The notes: generated by a model from the letters alone, not told the origin. A stretch of DNA of 64,000 bases from JALXCH01 sp964495805 (GCA_964495805.1 CAZBWV010000033.1:4064-68063); one strand, 5' to 3'. Shown: positions 16,837-25,538, counted from the stretch's first letter. A program made the numbers and translations.

Positions 16837-17652
16837 TTATCCGAATACATCGGGATAATGCATAATGTCCGCGTAGTTCATATCTGGCCCGTCTTTACAC
16901 AAATAGTAGGGACCAATGTTGCAGCGACCACAAATCCCCATACCACAGCTCATATTCCGGTTCATGGAAAGATAAATTTGTTCCGGCTTAAATCCCACAC
17001 TGATGAGTTTGATGGTAACAAATTTCAGCATAATCTCCGGTCCGCAGCTTACTGCATAAGCATTATCCAGATTGATGGGCAGGTTGTTCAGAAGTTCAGT
17101 CACCAGTCCTACTTTACCCTGCCAGTGTTCATCTGGCTGATCCACGGTAATATCCAGCTCGACGTTGGGGAGTTGTTGCCATTCCTGATAAAATCGGCGG
17201 AAACTGAGCTCAGAAGGGTTACGGGCTCCGTATTTGATGAGAATTTTTCCGAATTTGTCCAGATCGTGGAACATGGCAAACAACAGGGCGCGCAATGGTG
17301 CCAGTCCCACTCCGCCGCCAACGATCACCATATCTTTTCCGTAGAATTTTTGTAGCGGATAGCCTTTACCGAACGGCCCGCGCAAACCCACGGTATCGCC
17401 GGGTTGCAACCGATGCACCGCTGCTGTTACCCGGCCCGCTTTAAGAATGGTGATTTCCATCTGCTCGGTCTGATGGGGAGAAGAAGAAGGGGTGAAAGGG
17501 GCTTCACCCACACCATAGATGGTTAGTTGCATAAACTGACCGGCTCGAAATGGAATGGGCTGTTCCGGTTTCAGAACCAGTGTTTTAATGGTTGGCGTTT
17601 CGGTTATCACATCCAGGACTTTTGCTTCCAGAGGCAGGTAAATATTTTCCAT
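16837..17652 (-). CDS. FAD/NAD(P)H-binding diaphorase subunit (sulfhydrogenase gamma, AsrB-like)
   Basis: A 271-residue protein of the ferredoxin-NADP reductase superfamily. It has an N-terminal FAD-binding barrel (APFTPSSSP in place of the RxYS region), an NAD(P)-binding fold (MVIVGGGVGLAPLRALL), and a C-terminal [2Fe-2S] motif CGMGICGRCNIG...C. It is a clear paralogue of the HydG gene at 21886. It would exchange electrons between NAD(P)H and the FeS subunit encoded upstream. No hydrogenase alpha/delta genes accompany it. Confidence 0.87.
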   Translation of the reverse strand: MENIYLPLEAKVLDVITETPTIKTLVLKPEQPIPFRAGQFMQLTIYGVGEAPFTPSSSPHQTEQMEITILKAGRVTAAVHRLQPGDTVGLRGPFGKGYPLQKFYGKDMVIVGGGVGLAPLRALLFAMFHDLDKFGKILIKYGARNPSELSFRRFYQEWQQLPNVELDITVDQPDEHWQGKVGLVTELLNNLPINLDNAYAVSCGPEIMLKFVTIKLISVGFKPEQIYLSMNRNMSCGMGICGRCNIGPYYLCKDGPDMNYADIMHYPDVFG

Positions 17653-17890
17653 GATGAAATCCGGGTTTTATCTATGGGTGAAGAATTGAAATCGGTTGTA
17701 GAATGGGAAATAAGAGCAAAAGGTTATAATGGGCATATAGGCATAAGAAATGCGGAGAAAAGGTATAATGTGCAATGACTGTCTTTTTAGGAGTTTTGTG
17801 TTTCCTGCAAAAGAGATTATCAGAAATATCTGGTTTGGCTTTCTGAAAGGAATGGCTGCTCCTGACAATCCTTTTCTGTAGATTGCCATT

Positions 17891-18946
17891 TTAATTCAGA
17901 TCGATGTTTTCTTTCAACACCACGCGTTTTTCCAGTTCCATCAACACTTCGCGCAGGTCGATGTTGCCCATGCAGCCTTCCACGCACCGCCCGCACCCGG
18001 TACAGGCTTCCGTCCCGAAATTTGTTACAAAAGAATCGAATTTATGATAGAACCGATTTTTGAACCGGTCAGCCAGCCGCAGACGCGGGGTTAGTCCCCC
18101 GGCCATTCGGGCATATCCGGCAAAGAAGCAGGAGTCCCACACTTTGATGCGTTCGTACCGTTTCCCTGCTGGCTGATCGTATAGTAAAAAGCAATGGCAG
18201 GTGGGACAAATTTGTGTGCAAATGCCGCATTCCACGCAGGTTCGGGAGAGGTATTCCCAGATATCCGAATCCAGGTGTTTCTCAATTGCCTGCTGATGGG
18301 TTTGATAATATTTGAACGATTGATTGTGTTCCTGAACGCTGCGGGTGATGCGCTCCCGCAGCCGGTCTCGTTGTTTTAAATGTTTCGGTAAAGCTGGCTG
18401 GAGATGCTGAAAATATTTTTCCAGAATTTGTTTTCCGGTGGCAGAACCTGTTTCAATCAGATACACCCCGTCCAGCGGAGTGATATTTAGATCGAAATTG
18501 TCCTTCGGAAATGGTTGGGAATTCATCAATGTGCAAAAACAGTGTTCTCCTGCCAGGGTACAATCCGTCGCGACAATGATGTGTTTTCTTCGTGCTTGCA
18601 TGTAGTACGGGTCAGGATAATCCCCTTCCGCAAACACTTTATCCAGAATCTTTAATGCCTGCAGATCGCATGATTTGGGAAACAGAATCACCATCCCTTC
18701 TACTTCAGTTATCTGACGGTTTCGGGAGGGATACTCCGCTACTTTTTGGAAGGGTGGGAAGAAGAGACTTTTGAGCGGTAAAGCATCACGAATGGCAGGA
18801 ACCGTGAAATGCTCCGGTTGCCATTCCCCCTGAGCAAATTTTTGGTAGCCGGACACCCACCTTTCCTGAACCGGAGCGAAAAAAGGTGTATCCCGGTTCC
18901 ATCGTTGTAAGCTAATTTTTAGCTCCTGTTCCTCAATAATAAACAT
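17891..18946 (-). CDS. Iron-sulfur subunit (sulfhydrogenase beta, AsrA-like)
   Basis: A 351-residue protein with two C-terminal [4Fe-4S] motifs, CVECGICTQICPTCHCF and CTGCGRCVEGCMGN, in a 4Fe-4S dicluster domain. It is a paralogue of HydB at 22763. In sulfhydrogenases and anaerobic sulfite reductases this subunit relays electrons between the flavin subunit and the catalytic unit. It is the first gene of the long minus-strand block; a GAGG site precedes the ATG. A 238-base gap that contains no gene separates it from the gamma-like gene. Confidence 0.87.
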   Translation of the reverse strand: MFIIEEQELKISLQRWNRDTPFFAPVQERWVSGYQKFAQGEWQPEHFTVPAIRDALPLKSLFFPPFQKVAEYPSRNRQITEVEGMVILFPKSCDLQALKILDKVFAEGDYPDPYYMQARRKHIIVATDCTLAGEHCFCTLMNSQPFPKDNFDLNITPLDGVYLIETGSATGKQILEKYFQHLQPALPKHLKQRDRLRERITRSVQEHNQSFKYYQTHQQAIEKHLDSDIWEYLSRTCVECGICTQICPTCHCFLLYDQPAGKRYERIKVWDSCFFAGYARMAGGLTPRLRLADRFKNRFYHKFDSFVTNFGTEACTGCGRCVEGCMGNIDLREVLMELEKRVVLKENIDLN

Positions 18947-18998
18947 GGGAAAAACCTCATTTCATCTTTGGTGTCATCATAAAAGGAGGTGTGTCGTT

Positions 18999-19154
18999 AT
19001 GCCTCCGGGCACGGCTCCGCCCCCTCACTTACAGGAAGTGAGAAGGTTCAGGAATATTTTCCGTGGCCAATCGGTAGCACCGTTTCCCTGGTCGAATCTT
19101 ACGGGAACGATGCTTTTGTCCGGGAAAACTGGATTCCCGGTTACTGCTGAATGA
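18999..19154 (+). CDS. Possible small protein (51 residues), unknown
   Basis: A short frame starting MPPGTAPPPHLQEV with an unusually good AAAGGAGG ribosome site nine bases before the ATG. It is divergent from the beta-like diaphorase gene. It has no membrane segment, cysteine cluster or motif that I recognise. The ribosome site is the only positive evidence, so it may be chance. Confidence 0.25.
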   Translation: MPPGTAPPPHLQEVRRFRNIFRGQSVAPFPWSNLTGTMLLSGKTGFPVTAE

Positions 19155-19552
19155 AAACAATCATTGACATCCCTGCAGGAGAGAAATTCTCTCCTTAAAA
19201 AATGTCCTTTCCACGTGGTTTTTCTGTGGCGAAGGTGAATTCTGCAGGAACCATTCGATGTCGCTCCAGCGGGCGAAGTAATTCAGGGGGAGTAGATGGT
19301 TTCGATAGGGTAGCTCGCTAAAAATGGGTTGGGAGAACCGAACATCGCAGGTGCGGTTTGGTTTCACCATCAGCGGGGGAGAGGAAGTATTTGAGACCGA
19401 ATGTTTGTTCACCGGATTCACAGTAATTTTTTACCAGAGATTCTCGGTTAAATCGTTAATTATTTATCAATATTAAGAATAATGCGTTATACAAAATAAA
19501 AATTTCACTAAATATTACAAAAAATATATATGTAAAATTACAAATATTTTCT

Positions 19553-19574
19553 GCTTGCTAATATTTTAGCAAGC
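19553..19574. promoter_or_regulatory. Perfect 9-bp inverted repeat, possible operator
   Basis: GCTTGCTAA and TTAGCAAGC flank a TATT spacer inside the AT-rich region between the two diaphorase-containing operons. No T-tract follows on the minus strand, so it looks more like a protein-binding site than a terminator. The distance to the downstream gene (about 600 bases) is large for an operator. Confidence 0.4.
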
Positions 19575-19746
19575 GCTTATAATTTAAACAACTATTTTTA
19601 AAAGTCAAGTAAATAATAAAATAATTGCTTAATTACTCAATTAACCAATTTATTCGGGCGAAAAGTCAATCCGGAGTGGAATCCGGAAACCCAGTCGAGT
19701 GGTAATTGGGTCAGGCGAAGTGCTCCTCTCCCCGGGTAAAAAAAAG

Positions 19747-19772
19747 AAAACCCTGCCAATCGGCAGGGTTTT
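19747..19772 (-). terminator. Rho-independent terminator of the hyd operon
   Basis: AAAACCCTGCC and GGCAGGGTTTT pair around an AATC loop. On the minus strand the stem ends in a T-rich run. It lies 34 bases past the hydA stop. Confidence 0.9.
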
Positions 19773-19805
19773 CACGTGGAGTAGGGCAGGAGGCTCCTAT
19801 GAGTC

Positions 19806-21107
19806 TTATTTTATGGTTAAATCCACCAGATGGACAGCACAGGAAATGCATGGATCGTAAGCACGAGCCACCATTTCCAGGCTCAGGCGGAGTTGTTCCT
19901 CCTCAGCGTTCATTAGATTCTCCACCGCGGTGCGCAGGTCTTTTTCCGCATTGGCCAGATTTTGTGCGGTGGGGGTAATCACATCCGCTTCTATCAGAAT
20001 GCCGTTTTCGTCGTATTCGTAAGCATGGTAAAGGGTTCCGCGCGGTACTTCAATGGCACCGACTCCGCGCCCTGCACGCGGTACAATTTTTACCGGCGGC
20101 TCGGGTCGGATGCCCTCTTCTAACAGATAGTCAATTAACACCAGCGCTCGCTCGATGGAATGAATGAGTTCAATCAACTGAGCGGTGTTGTTGTGCAGAA
20201 TATTGGTCGTGGGTAGATTCGGGAGCAGCCGCTCCATCACTTCCCGCGCTTTTCCTTTAATATGCTTGTGATTCAGATTCAAACGGGCCAGGGCGCCGGT
20301 CATGAACGGTTTGTTGGCAAACAGAGATTGTTTGGCGGTGGAATGGGAAACCACCCGCTCATGGCACACTTTGCGATAGTCTTCCACCGGAAAACGGTCG
20401 CCCAGAGAGGTCTGGATGATATCGCCCAGATAGCTGTAGCGCGGCTCCCGGGGTTCCAGTGCGGTGTAAATGGTGGGCGAATCGGCAAAATCCGGCAGCG
20501 GTAGCAGGGACTCGTACAGATCGACAGTCAACAGTGCATCTTCTAATCCCTTCTGCAATTGTTCTTTCAAATCGCGAAGTTGTTGGGGGGTTGGCACCAC
20601 ACCAAATCCGCCTAATACCGGATTAATTGCATGAATGGCGCGTCCGCCAATGAGTTCCTGGATGGTGTTGCCCAATTTTTTCAGGCTCAGGGCAATGGAG
20701 ACTTCGCGGGGATATTTGGCCGCCATGGAGATAACCCCGTCGAATCCCAGCAGATCCGGCAGTGCCAGCGCATATACATGCAGTGCATGGCTCTCAATCA
20801 TTGAACCGTGCAAAAGCAGGCCGCGCAACAGGTACGTCTGGCGACTGACTTCCACGCCAAATGCTTTTTCCGTGGCCATCTGAGAGGCCAGCAAATGATC
20901 GGCTGAGCAGATGGCGCAAATGCGGCTGACGATACCGGCCACTTCCTCGTAATGCTTGCCCACGATGAGCTCCTCATAAAAACGGGAGCCTTCGTAAATA
21001 TCCATGTTGACTTTGGTGATTTTCCCGTTTTCAATTTCCACGTGGATGCCCCCATGGCCTTCCACGCGTCCCAGGTGCTCTATGGAAATTTTTTTATTGA
21101 TTTTCAT
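19806..21107 (-). CDS. hydA: Group 3b [NiFe]-hydrogenase (sulfhydrogenase) alpha, large subunit
   Basis: A 433-residue catalytic subunit of a soluble, bidirectional NAD(P)-linked hydrogenase. Nickel-site cysteines are in RICAICS (C64, C67) and DPCISCAVH (C420, C423). Seven residues follow the final His and should be removed on maturation. Its start overlaps the end of hydD, and the order B-G-D-A is that of Pyrococcus sulfhydrogenase I. In the cell it could oxidise H2 to make NADPH or dispose of excess reductant as H2. Confidence 0.95.
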   Translation of the reverse strand: MKINKKISIEHLGRVEGHGGIHVEIENGKITKVNMDIYEGSRFYEELIVGKHYEEVAGIVSRICAICSADHLLASQMATEKAFGVEVSRQTYLLRGLLLHGSMIESHALHVYALALPDLLGFDGVISMAAKYPREVSIALSLKKLGNTIQELIGGRAIHAINPVLGGFGVVPTPQQLRDLKEQLQKGLEDALLTVDLYESLLPLPDFADSPTIYTALEPREPRYSYLGDIIQTSLGDRFPVEDYRKVCHERVVSHSTAKQSLFANKPFMTGALARLNLNHKHIKGKAREVMERLLPNLPTTNILHNNTAQLIELIHSIERALVLIDYLLEEGIRPEPPVKIVPRAGRGVGAIEVPRGTLYHAYEYDENGILIEADVITPTAQNLANAEKDLRTAVENLMNAEEEQLRLSLEMVARAYDPCISCAVHLVDLTIK

Positions 21108-21876
21108 GTTGAATCTCCTTCATAAATTTTTCCGGCATCCAGGCAGGTGCAGCGAATACTTGCATTTTCCGGATAATCTCCTCCGGTTGAATCCCCTGGC
21201 GTTTGAACATCTTTACTTCTGCATCGTAGTGCACCTCTTCGATGGGACCGTGGCAGCCGGAGCAGGGAACATTGTGTGAGGGACATCGTGCCCCGCACCC
21301 GGCTACGGTCAGCGGTCCGCAGCATACTTCGCCTTTATGCACAATCCGGCATACGTTTTCTTTCATTTTGCATTCGCTGCACACGGAAAAGTTCAGGATT
21401 TCCGGCATATCGCCATGGATGAACGAAGCCATCATTTTCAGAAACTGGTCCTTTTCGATGGGGCAGCCGGGTAAATTGAAATCCACTTTCACGAATGAGC
21501 TGAGCGGCTGGGCAGCGTTACTTTCGATAAAGTTAACCTGATCGCCATACACTTCTTTTAACATCACCTCGCGGGGAACTTCATTTTTCATGGCCGGAAT
21601 TCCGCCCCATACCGCGCAGGTGCCCAGCGCCACCAGAATTTTTGCCCGCTGGCGAATTTTTTTCAGCGTCTCTATGTCCCGAACCTGCGCCACGGAACCT
21701 TCTACCAGGGCAATGTCTAAATCGCATTCCTCATCGTTGTCGCTTTTCGCCATCTCCCAGTCCCGGATATCCACTGCATTGGCCAGGTCGAGCAACTGAT
21801 CCTCACAATTTAAAATGACCAGCTGGTCCCCGGCGCAGGAGGTCAATCCGAAAATTCCAATTTTAGGTTTACTCAT
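21094..21876 (-). CDS. hydD: Group 3b [NiFe]-hydrogenase delta, small subunit
   Basis: A 260-residue electron-transfer subunit with three [4Fe-4S] clusters next to the large subunit. Cysteine sets are visible in LTSCAGDQL, GTCAVWGG, NLPGCPIEK, and the C-terminal run CSECKMKENVC...CCGP...CGARCPSHNVPCSGCHGP. It overlaps hydA by 14 bases. Confidence 0.93.
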   Translation of the reverse strand: MSKPKIGIFGLTSCAGDQLVILNCEDQLLDLANAVDIRDWEMAKSDNDEECDLDIALVEGSVAQVRDIETLKKIRQRAKILVALGTCAVWGGIPAMKNEVPREVMLKEVYGDQVNFIESNAAQPLSSFVKVDFNLPGCPIEKDQFLKMMASFIHGDMPEILNFSVCSECKMKENVCRIVHKGEVCCGPLTVAGCGARCPSHNVPCSGCHGPIEEVHYDAEVKMFKRQGIQPEEIIRKMQVFAAPAWMPEKFMKEIQHENQ

Positions 21877-21885
21877 AGTTGCCTC

Positions 21886-22776
21886 CTATATCATTTCCGG
21901 TAAATTCATCACATCCCAGTAGGTAAACACGGGACCGTCCGTGCACACCTTTTTGTTACCAATTTCGCAGTGTCCGCATTTTCCGATACCGCACTCCATC
22001 CTTCGTTCCAGGGACATTAGAATGCGGTCCTTAGAAAAACCCATGTCCAGGCATTTCTGTAACACAAAGCGGTAGAAAACCGGTGGTCCCACCACCAGCG
22101 CGTAGGAGTTTTTCACATCCAGGTCTTGAATTTCGTCGAACAGGTCGGTTACCACCCCAAATTTCCCCCGCCATTCCGGGGTATTCTCGGATAACCGTGG
22201 CTTTTCTACGATTAAATGGCATTCCGAATCGGAACGCAGAGAGAGTGCTTCCAGCTCGCTGCGGAAGAGGAAATAATCCGGATAGCGGGTTCCGTACAGC
22301 AGAATGATGCGGCCGTAATCGTGACGGTTGTCCAGCGCGTATAACAGCACAGAGCGCAGGGGTACCATCCCCAGCCCGCCAGCGACAATTAGTAGATTCT
22401 GACCGCGCATTTTCTCCATGGGAAAACCGTTTCCGTAGGGTCCGCGCAGTCCCACCAGATCGTTGGGTTTTAACCGATACAGAGCGTTGGTCACCCGTCC
22501 CACGCGGCGAATTCCCATCTCGATGATCCCCGGCCGCGAGGGGGTGGATGAGATGGAGATGGGACATTCTCCGACTCCCAGCACGGACAGCTCCATAAAT
22601 TGCCCCGGTTTATAAGTGAACCGATTGTTCAATTCAGCGTTTTCGAAGCGAAACCGGAACAGGTAAGTATCCTCCACCATGGGATCGATACTGATGATGC
22701 GCGCCAGTTCCGGTTTGTAAGGATTGGAATTCAATTGATGATGCGCGCAGGTATGGTCTGTTTTAGTTGCTAACAT
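21886..22776 (-). CDS. hydG: Group 3b hydrogenase gamma, FAD/NAD(P)H subunit
   Basis: A 296-residue flavoprotein that exchanges electrons with NAD(P)H. FAD region CPISISSTPSRPG, pyridine-nucleotide fold LLIVAGGLGMVPLRSVL, and a [2Fe-2S] motif CGIGKCGHCEIG...C near the C-terminus. It overlaps hydB by 14 bases and is paralogous to the gene at 16837. Do not confuse it with the [FeFe]-hydrogenase maturase of the same symbol. Confidence 0.93.
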   Translation of the reverse strand: MLATKTDHTCAHHQLNSNPYKPELARIISIDPMVEDTYLFRFRFENAELNNRFTYKPGQFMELSVLGVGECPISISSTPSRPGIIEMGIRRVGRVTNALYRLKPNDLVGLRGPYGNGFPMEKMRGQNLLIVAGGLGMVPLRSVLLYALDNRHDYGRIILLYGTRYPDYFLFRSELEALSLRSDSECHLIVEKPRLSENTPEWRGKFGVVTDLFDEIQDLDVKNSYALVVGPPVFYRFVLQKCLDMGFSKDRILMSLERRMECGIGKCGHCEIGNKKVCTDGPVFTYWDVMNLPEMI

Positions 22777-23803
22777 AGCTTCCCTCTCTGATTTTAGTCA
22801 GTACCTCAACCACGTCGATGCCCGCCGGGCAGGCGTCAATGCATCGTCCGCAGCCTACACAGCTGGGTTTACCGTATTGTTCCACCATGCGAAACTGTTT
22901 ATGGTAGTAGCGATTTTTTACCCTTTCTGCCCGGTTCGCCCGGAAGTTGTGCCCCCCGGCTACCAGAGCATAATCCTTAAACAGGCAGGAATCCCACTGT
23001 TTGACCCGGACCCCGGTTTTGATGTCCAGATTCAGCTCATCGTATATATTAAAGCAGTAGCAGGTGGGGCAGACCATGGAACAACTTCCGCAGGTCAGGC
23101 AGCGGTTTCCCAGCTCCTCCCAGATGGGGCTATTCTGTTCCAGGTCCAGGATGTAAGGCAAGTCGTCGATGTCCAGCGACAGACGAAAACTCTGGTTCCG
23201 TTTTTTGCGGAATTCCAGATATTTTAAGCGGTCTTTCTCTTCCACTTCGGTGAATAGATGGCCGCGCTCGGTCACCAGATCGTCTCCCAGACTGGTACCG
23301 ACCGCCACCAGGTAATCTTCCCCGATGTCGGAAAGGAACAGGTCGAAACCATCTTCGGTGTAATCGGTATGCATGGATTTGCAGAAACATTTTTCGTCGG
23401 GAATACAACTGAGCCCGATAATCACTGTATTTTGTCGGCGAGTATAGTAGTACGGGTCCATAAAAGTCTGGTTAAATACGACGTCCAGAATCTTGATACC
23501 GTGGATATCGCAGGGATGCAGGCCAAATAAAATCCGTTTTTTATCCCCATCTTCAATCACTTCCTGGTACCCTTTTTCTTTGTCGTATTTCAGGATGACT
23601 TCTTTGGGTTTATGGAAGTATTTTTTCGGTGGCACAATGGTGCGCAGGTAGTTCCAGGCCATCTCTTCCGGGGAATTCATCACATCGAAATAATAGACCC
23701 CGGGATGTTCCTTCTTCTCTTTGGGGATAATGACCTCGCCATAATTTTGCAAGCTGGTGAGAAATTCGTTGACGTGTTTTTTGGGCAATTTGGTTACTTT
23801 CAT
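22763..23803 (-). CDS. hydB: Group 3b hydrogenase beta, iron-sulfur subunit
   Basis: A 346-residue protein with the two-cluster C-terminal domain CLTCGSCSMVCPTCYCF and CVGCGRCIDACPAGID. It is first in the hyd operon and is followed by a long upstream region with two palindromic sites. It is a paralogue of the gene at 17891. Confidence 0.92.
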   Translation of the reverse strand: MKVTKLPKKHVNEFLTSLQNYGEVIIPKEKKEHPGVYYFDVMNSPEEMAWNYLRTIVPPKKYFHKPKEVILKYDKEKGYQEVIEDGDKKRILFGLHPCDIHGIKILDVVFNQTFMDPYYYTRRQNTVIIGLSCIPDEKCFCKSMHTDYTEDGFDLFLSDIGEDYLVAVGTSLGDDLVTERGHLFTEVEEKDRLKYLEFRKKRNQSFRLSLDIDDLPYILDLEQNSPIWEELGNRCLTCGSCSMVCPTCYCFNIYDELNLDIKTGVRVKQWDSCLFKDYALVAGGHNFRANRAERVKNRYYHKQFRMVEQYGKPSCVGCGRCIDACPAGIDVVEVLTKIREGSYVSN

Positions 23804-23893
23804 TCCAGAACCCTTCCGTTATTTCAAGTCCACTCTTTATATGAAAGTTGTACAAATTCTGTTCCAGATGGTGCATAATTTGTAAAATTTTAT

Positions 23894-23916
23894 AACTTAT
23901 TAATACACAATAAGTT
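23894..23916. promoter_or_regulatory. Palindrome AACTTATT-N7-AATAAGTT upstream of hyd
   Basis: Perfect 8-bp arms around a 7-base spacer, about 90 bases before the hydB start. The position and symmetry suit an operator for a dimeric regulator. No T-tract follows, which argues against a terminator. Confidence 0.5.
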
Positions 23917-23949
23917 GTGTGTGCTATAAATCGATGATTTTGTTTTATA

Positions 23950-23967
23950 GTGTGAATTATTTCTCAA
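23950..23967. promoter_or_regulatory. Rex-box-like site upstream of hyd
   Basis: GTGTGAATTATTTCTCAA matches the Rex operator pattern TTGTGAANNNNTTCACAA at 12 of 14 defined bases. It lies about 147 bases upstream of hydB. Rex senses NADH/NAD and often controls hydrogenase and fermentation genes, which fits an NAD(P)-linked hydrogenase. No rex gene is in this window. Confidence 0.4.
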
Positions 23968-24000
23968 ATCTTGTAAAAATGAGAGGCATCTTTTTCAAAA

Positions 24001-24030
24001 ATAAAAAAGCGAGGGGCCTGAGCCCCTCGC
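24001..24030 (-). terminator. Rho-independent terminator of the vor operon
   Basis: GCGAGGGGC and GCCCCTCGC pair around a CTGA loop and are followed on the minus strand by TTTTTTAT. It lies 42 bases past the stop of the fused vor gene. Confidence 0.93.
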
Positions 24031-24071
24031 CGGTTGAAATTGAATGAGAAAGATAAATCGTGCCAGAACGT

Positions 24072-25517
24072 TTAATTTGCTTTCTTTTTCCGTAATTCCT
24101 GTCCGAATTTGAATCCCTCTTCCACCGCTTTCTGGTTAATTTCGATGAGCCGTTTTCGGGAAATGATGTAATCCAGCGTCTGGATGACGGTTTCTTTGTT
24201 CAGGGCGTTGGTGTAACCCACGAAAGCACCCAGCACGATCATGTTGGCCACGCGGGTATTGCCCAGCTCGTCAGCCATTTTGGTGGCCGGAATTGCCATC
24301 ACTTCCACGTCCTTGCGGGAGGGTTCAATATCGATCAGGGAGGAGTCGTAGATAATCAGGCCGCCGGGTTGCACATCTTTTTCGAAGCGTTCCAGAGAGG
24401 GACGATTCATGGCGATGAGTACGGTGGGGTTGGGTACCAGCGGCGAGCCTACCGGTTCTTCGGACACATGTACGTGACAGTTGGCGGTTCCGCCACGCAT
24501 TTCCGGACCGTAGGAGGGAATCCAGGAGACGTTATATCCTTCCAGCATTCCCGCCTGAGCAATTCCCAGACCTAACAACAGGATTCCCTGTCCGCCAAAG
24601 CCTGCTGCTTTAACCTGCGGATTCTTAAATTGCGGATCGGGATTGGACCGGGGAAGCTGTTGTTCGCGTAATTGGGTAATACCCAGTGCTTCTTTAATTT
24701 CCTCTTTGCTGGGTTCCTTTTTCTCCACAAAGAACGATTCTCGTTCCTTGCCGTAATCGCGGAACACCCCTAACGGGAAGACTTTGGTCATTTCCTGTTC
24801 AATCCAGCGCAGGGAGTCCACCGGATCCATTTTCCAGCCGGAAGGGCAGGGGGAGAGCACTTCCACCAGCGAAAAGCCCTTACCTTCGATCTGGTATTTA
24901 ATGGCTTTGCGTACAGCCATGCGTGCTTTGGCGCGTGTTTTTACATCGTAGAGTGCCACTCGTTCCAGGTACACCGGTGCTTCCAGGGAATTGAGCAGTT
25001 CGCACACCCGAATAGGATATCCTTCGTTGTGGATGTCCCGACCCCGGGGAGTGGTGGTGGTGCGCTGACCCGGCAGGGTAGTGGGAGCCATTTGACCCCC
25101 GGTCATTCCGTAGATGGCATTGTTGATGAAAATGACTGTGATGTTTTCGCCGCGGTTGGCGGAATGAATCATCTCTGCCGTTCCGATGGCAGCCAGGTCG
25201 CCATCACCCTGATAGCTGATGACAATGCTGTGGGGATGCGCGCGCTTGATACCGGTTGCCACAGCTGCCGCTCGACCATGTGCCGCCTGAATGTTACCCG
25301 TGTCGAAGTAGTAATAGGCAAACACACTACAACCTACCGGACTGATAATGATGGAGCGATCGATAACGCCAAAATCTTCCAGTGCTTCGGCAATGAATTT
25401 ATGCACATTTCCGTGGCCGCATCCCGGACAGTAGTGTGTGCTTTTCTTGTCCGGGTTGGGATTCCGGAAATATTCATCATAAAAAGCTTTCGATTTTACC
25501 CATGCTGTTTTTGCCAT
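24072..25517 (-). CDS. 2-oxoacid:ferredoxin oxidoreductase, fused beta (TPP) and gamma subunits
   Basis: A 481-residue fusion. Residues 1-280 are the thiamine diphosphate-binding beta subunit (CPGCGHG, GDGDLAAIG, NNAIYGMTGGQ). Residues about 300-481 are the gamma subunit (GFGGQGILLLGLGIAQAG, SYGPEMRGGTANCHV). With the alpha and ferredoxin genes next to it, it converts a 2-oxoacid, CoA and ferredoxin into acyl-CoA, CO2 and reduced ferredoxin. In most VorABCD or KorABCD systems beta and gamma are separate genes. Confidence 0.92.
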   Translation of the reverse strand: MAKTAWVKSKAFYDEYFRNPNPDKKSTHYCPGCGHGNVHKFIAEALEDFGVIDRSIIISPVGCSVFAYYYFDTGNIQAAHGRAAAVATGIKRAHPHSIVISYQGDGDLAAIGTAEMIHSANRGENITVIFINNAIYGMTGGQMAPTTLPGQRTTTTPRGRDIHNEGYPIRVCELLNSLEAPVYLERVALYDVKTRAKARMAVRKAIKYQIEGKGFSLVEVLSPCPSGWKMDPVDSLRWIEQEMTKVFPLGVFRDYGKERESFFVEKKEPSKEEIKEALGITQLREQQLPRSNPDPQFKNPQVKAAGFGGQGILLLGLGIAQAGMLEGYNVSWIPSYGPEMRGGTANCHVHVSEEPVGSPLVPNPTVLIAMNRPSLERFEKDVQPGGLIIYDSSLIDIEPSRKDVEVMAIPATKMADELGNTRVANMIVLGAFVGYTNALNKETVIQTLDYIISRKRLIEINQKAVEEGFKFGQELRKKKAN

Positions 25518-25538
25518 GTTATCACCTCTCGTCTATAC

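Larger units (their letters stand above)
18947..19746. other. Long intergenic region upstream of the diaphorase operon
   Basis: About 800 bases without a convincing gene. Next to the diaphorase gene it carries a small possible reading frame on the plus strand and a hairpin CTCACTT/AAGTGAG near 19023-19042. From about 19420 to 19660 it becomes strikingly AT-rich with many ATATAT/TTTAAA runs and a perfect palindrome at 19553-19574. It should contain the promoter of the minus-strand operon, but I could not choose -35/-10 boxes with confidence. Confidence 0.6.

Noticed and set aside
19161..19421. 86-residue frame on the minus strand in the hydrogenase intergenic region
   Set aside because: No ribosome site, no family signature and biased composition running into AT-rich sequence.
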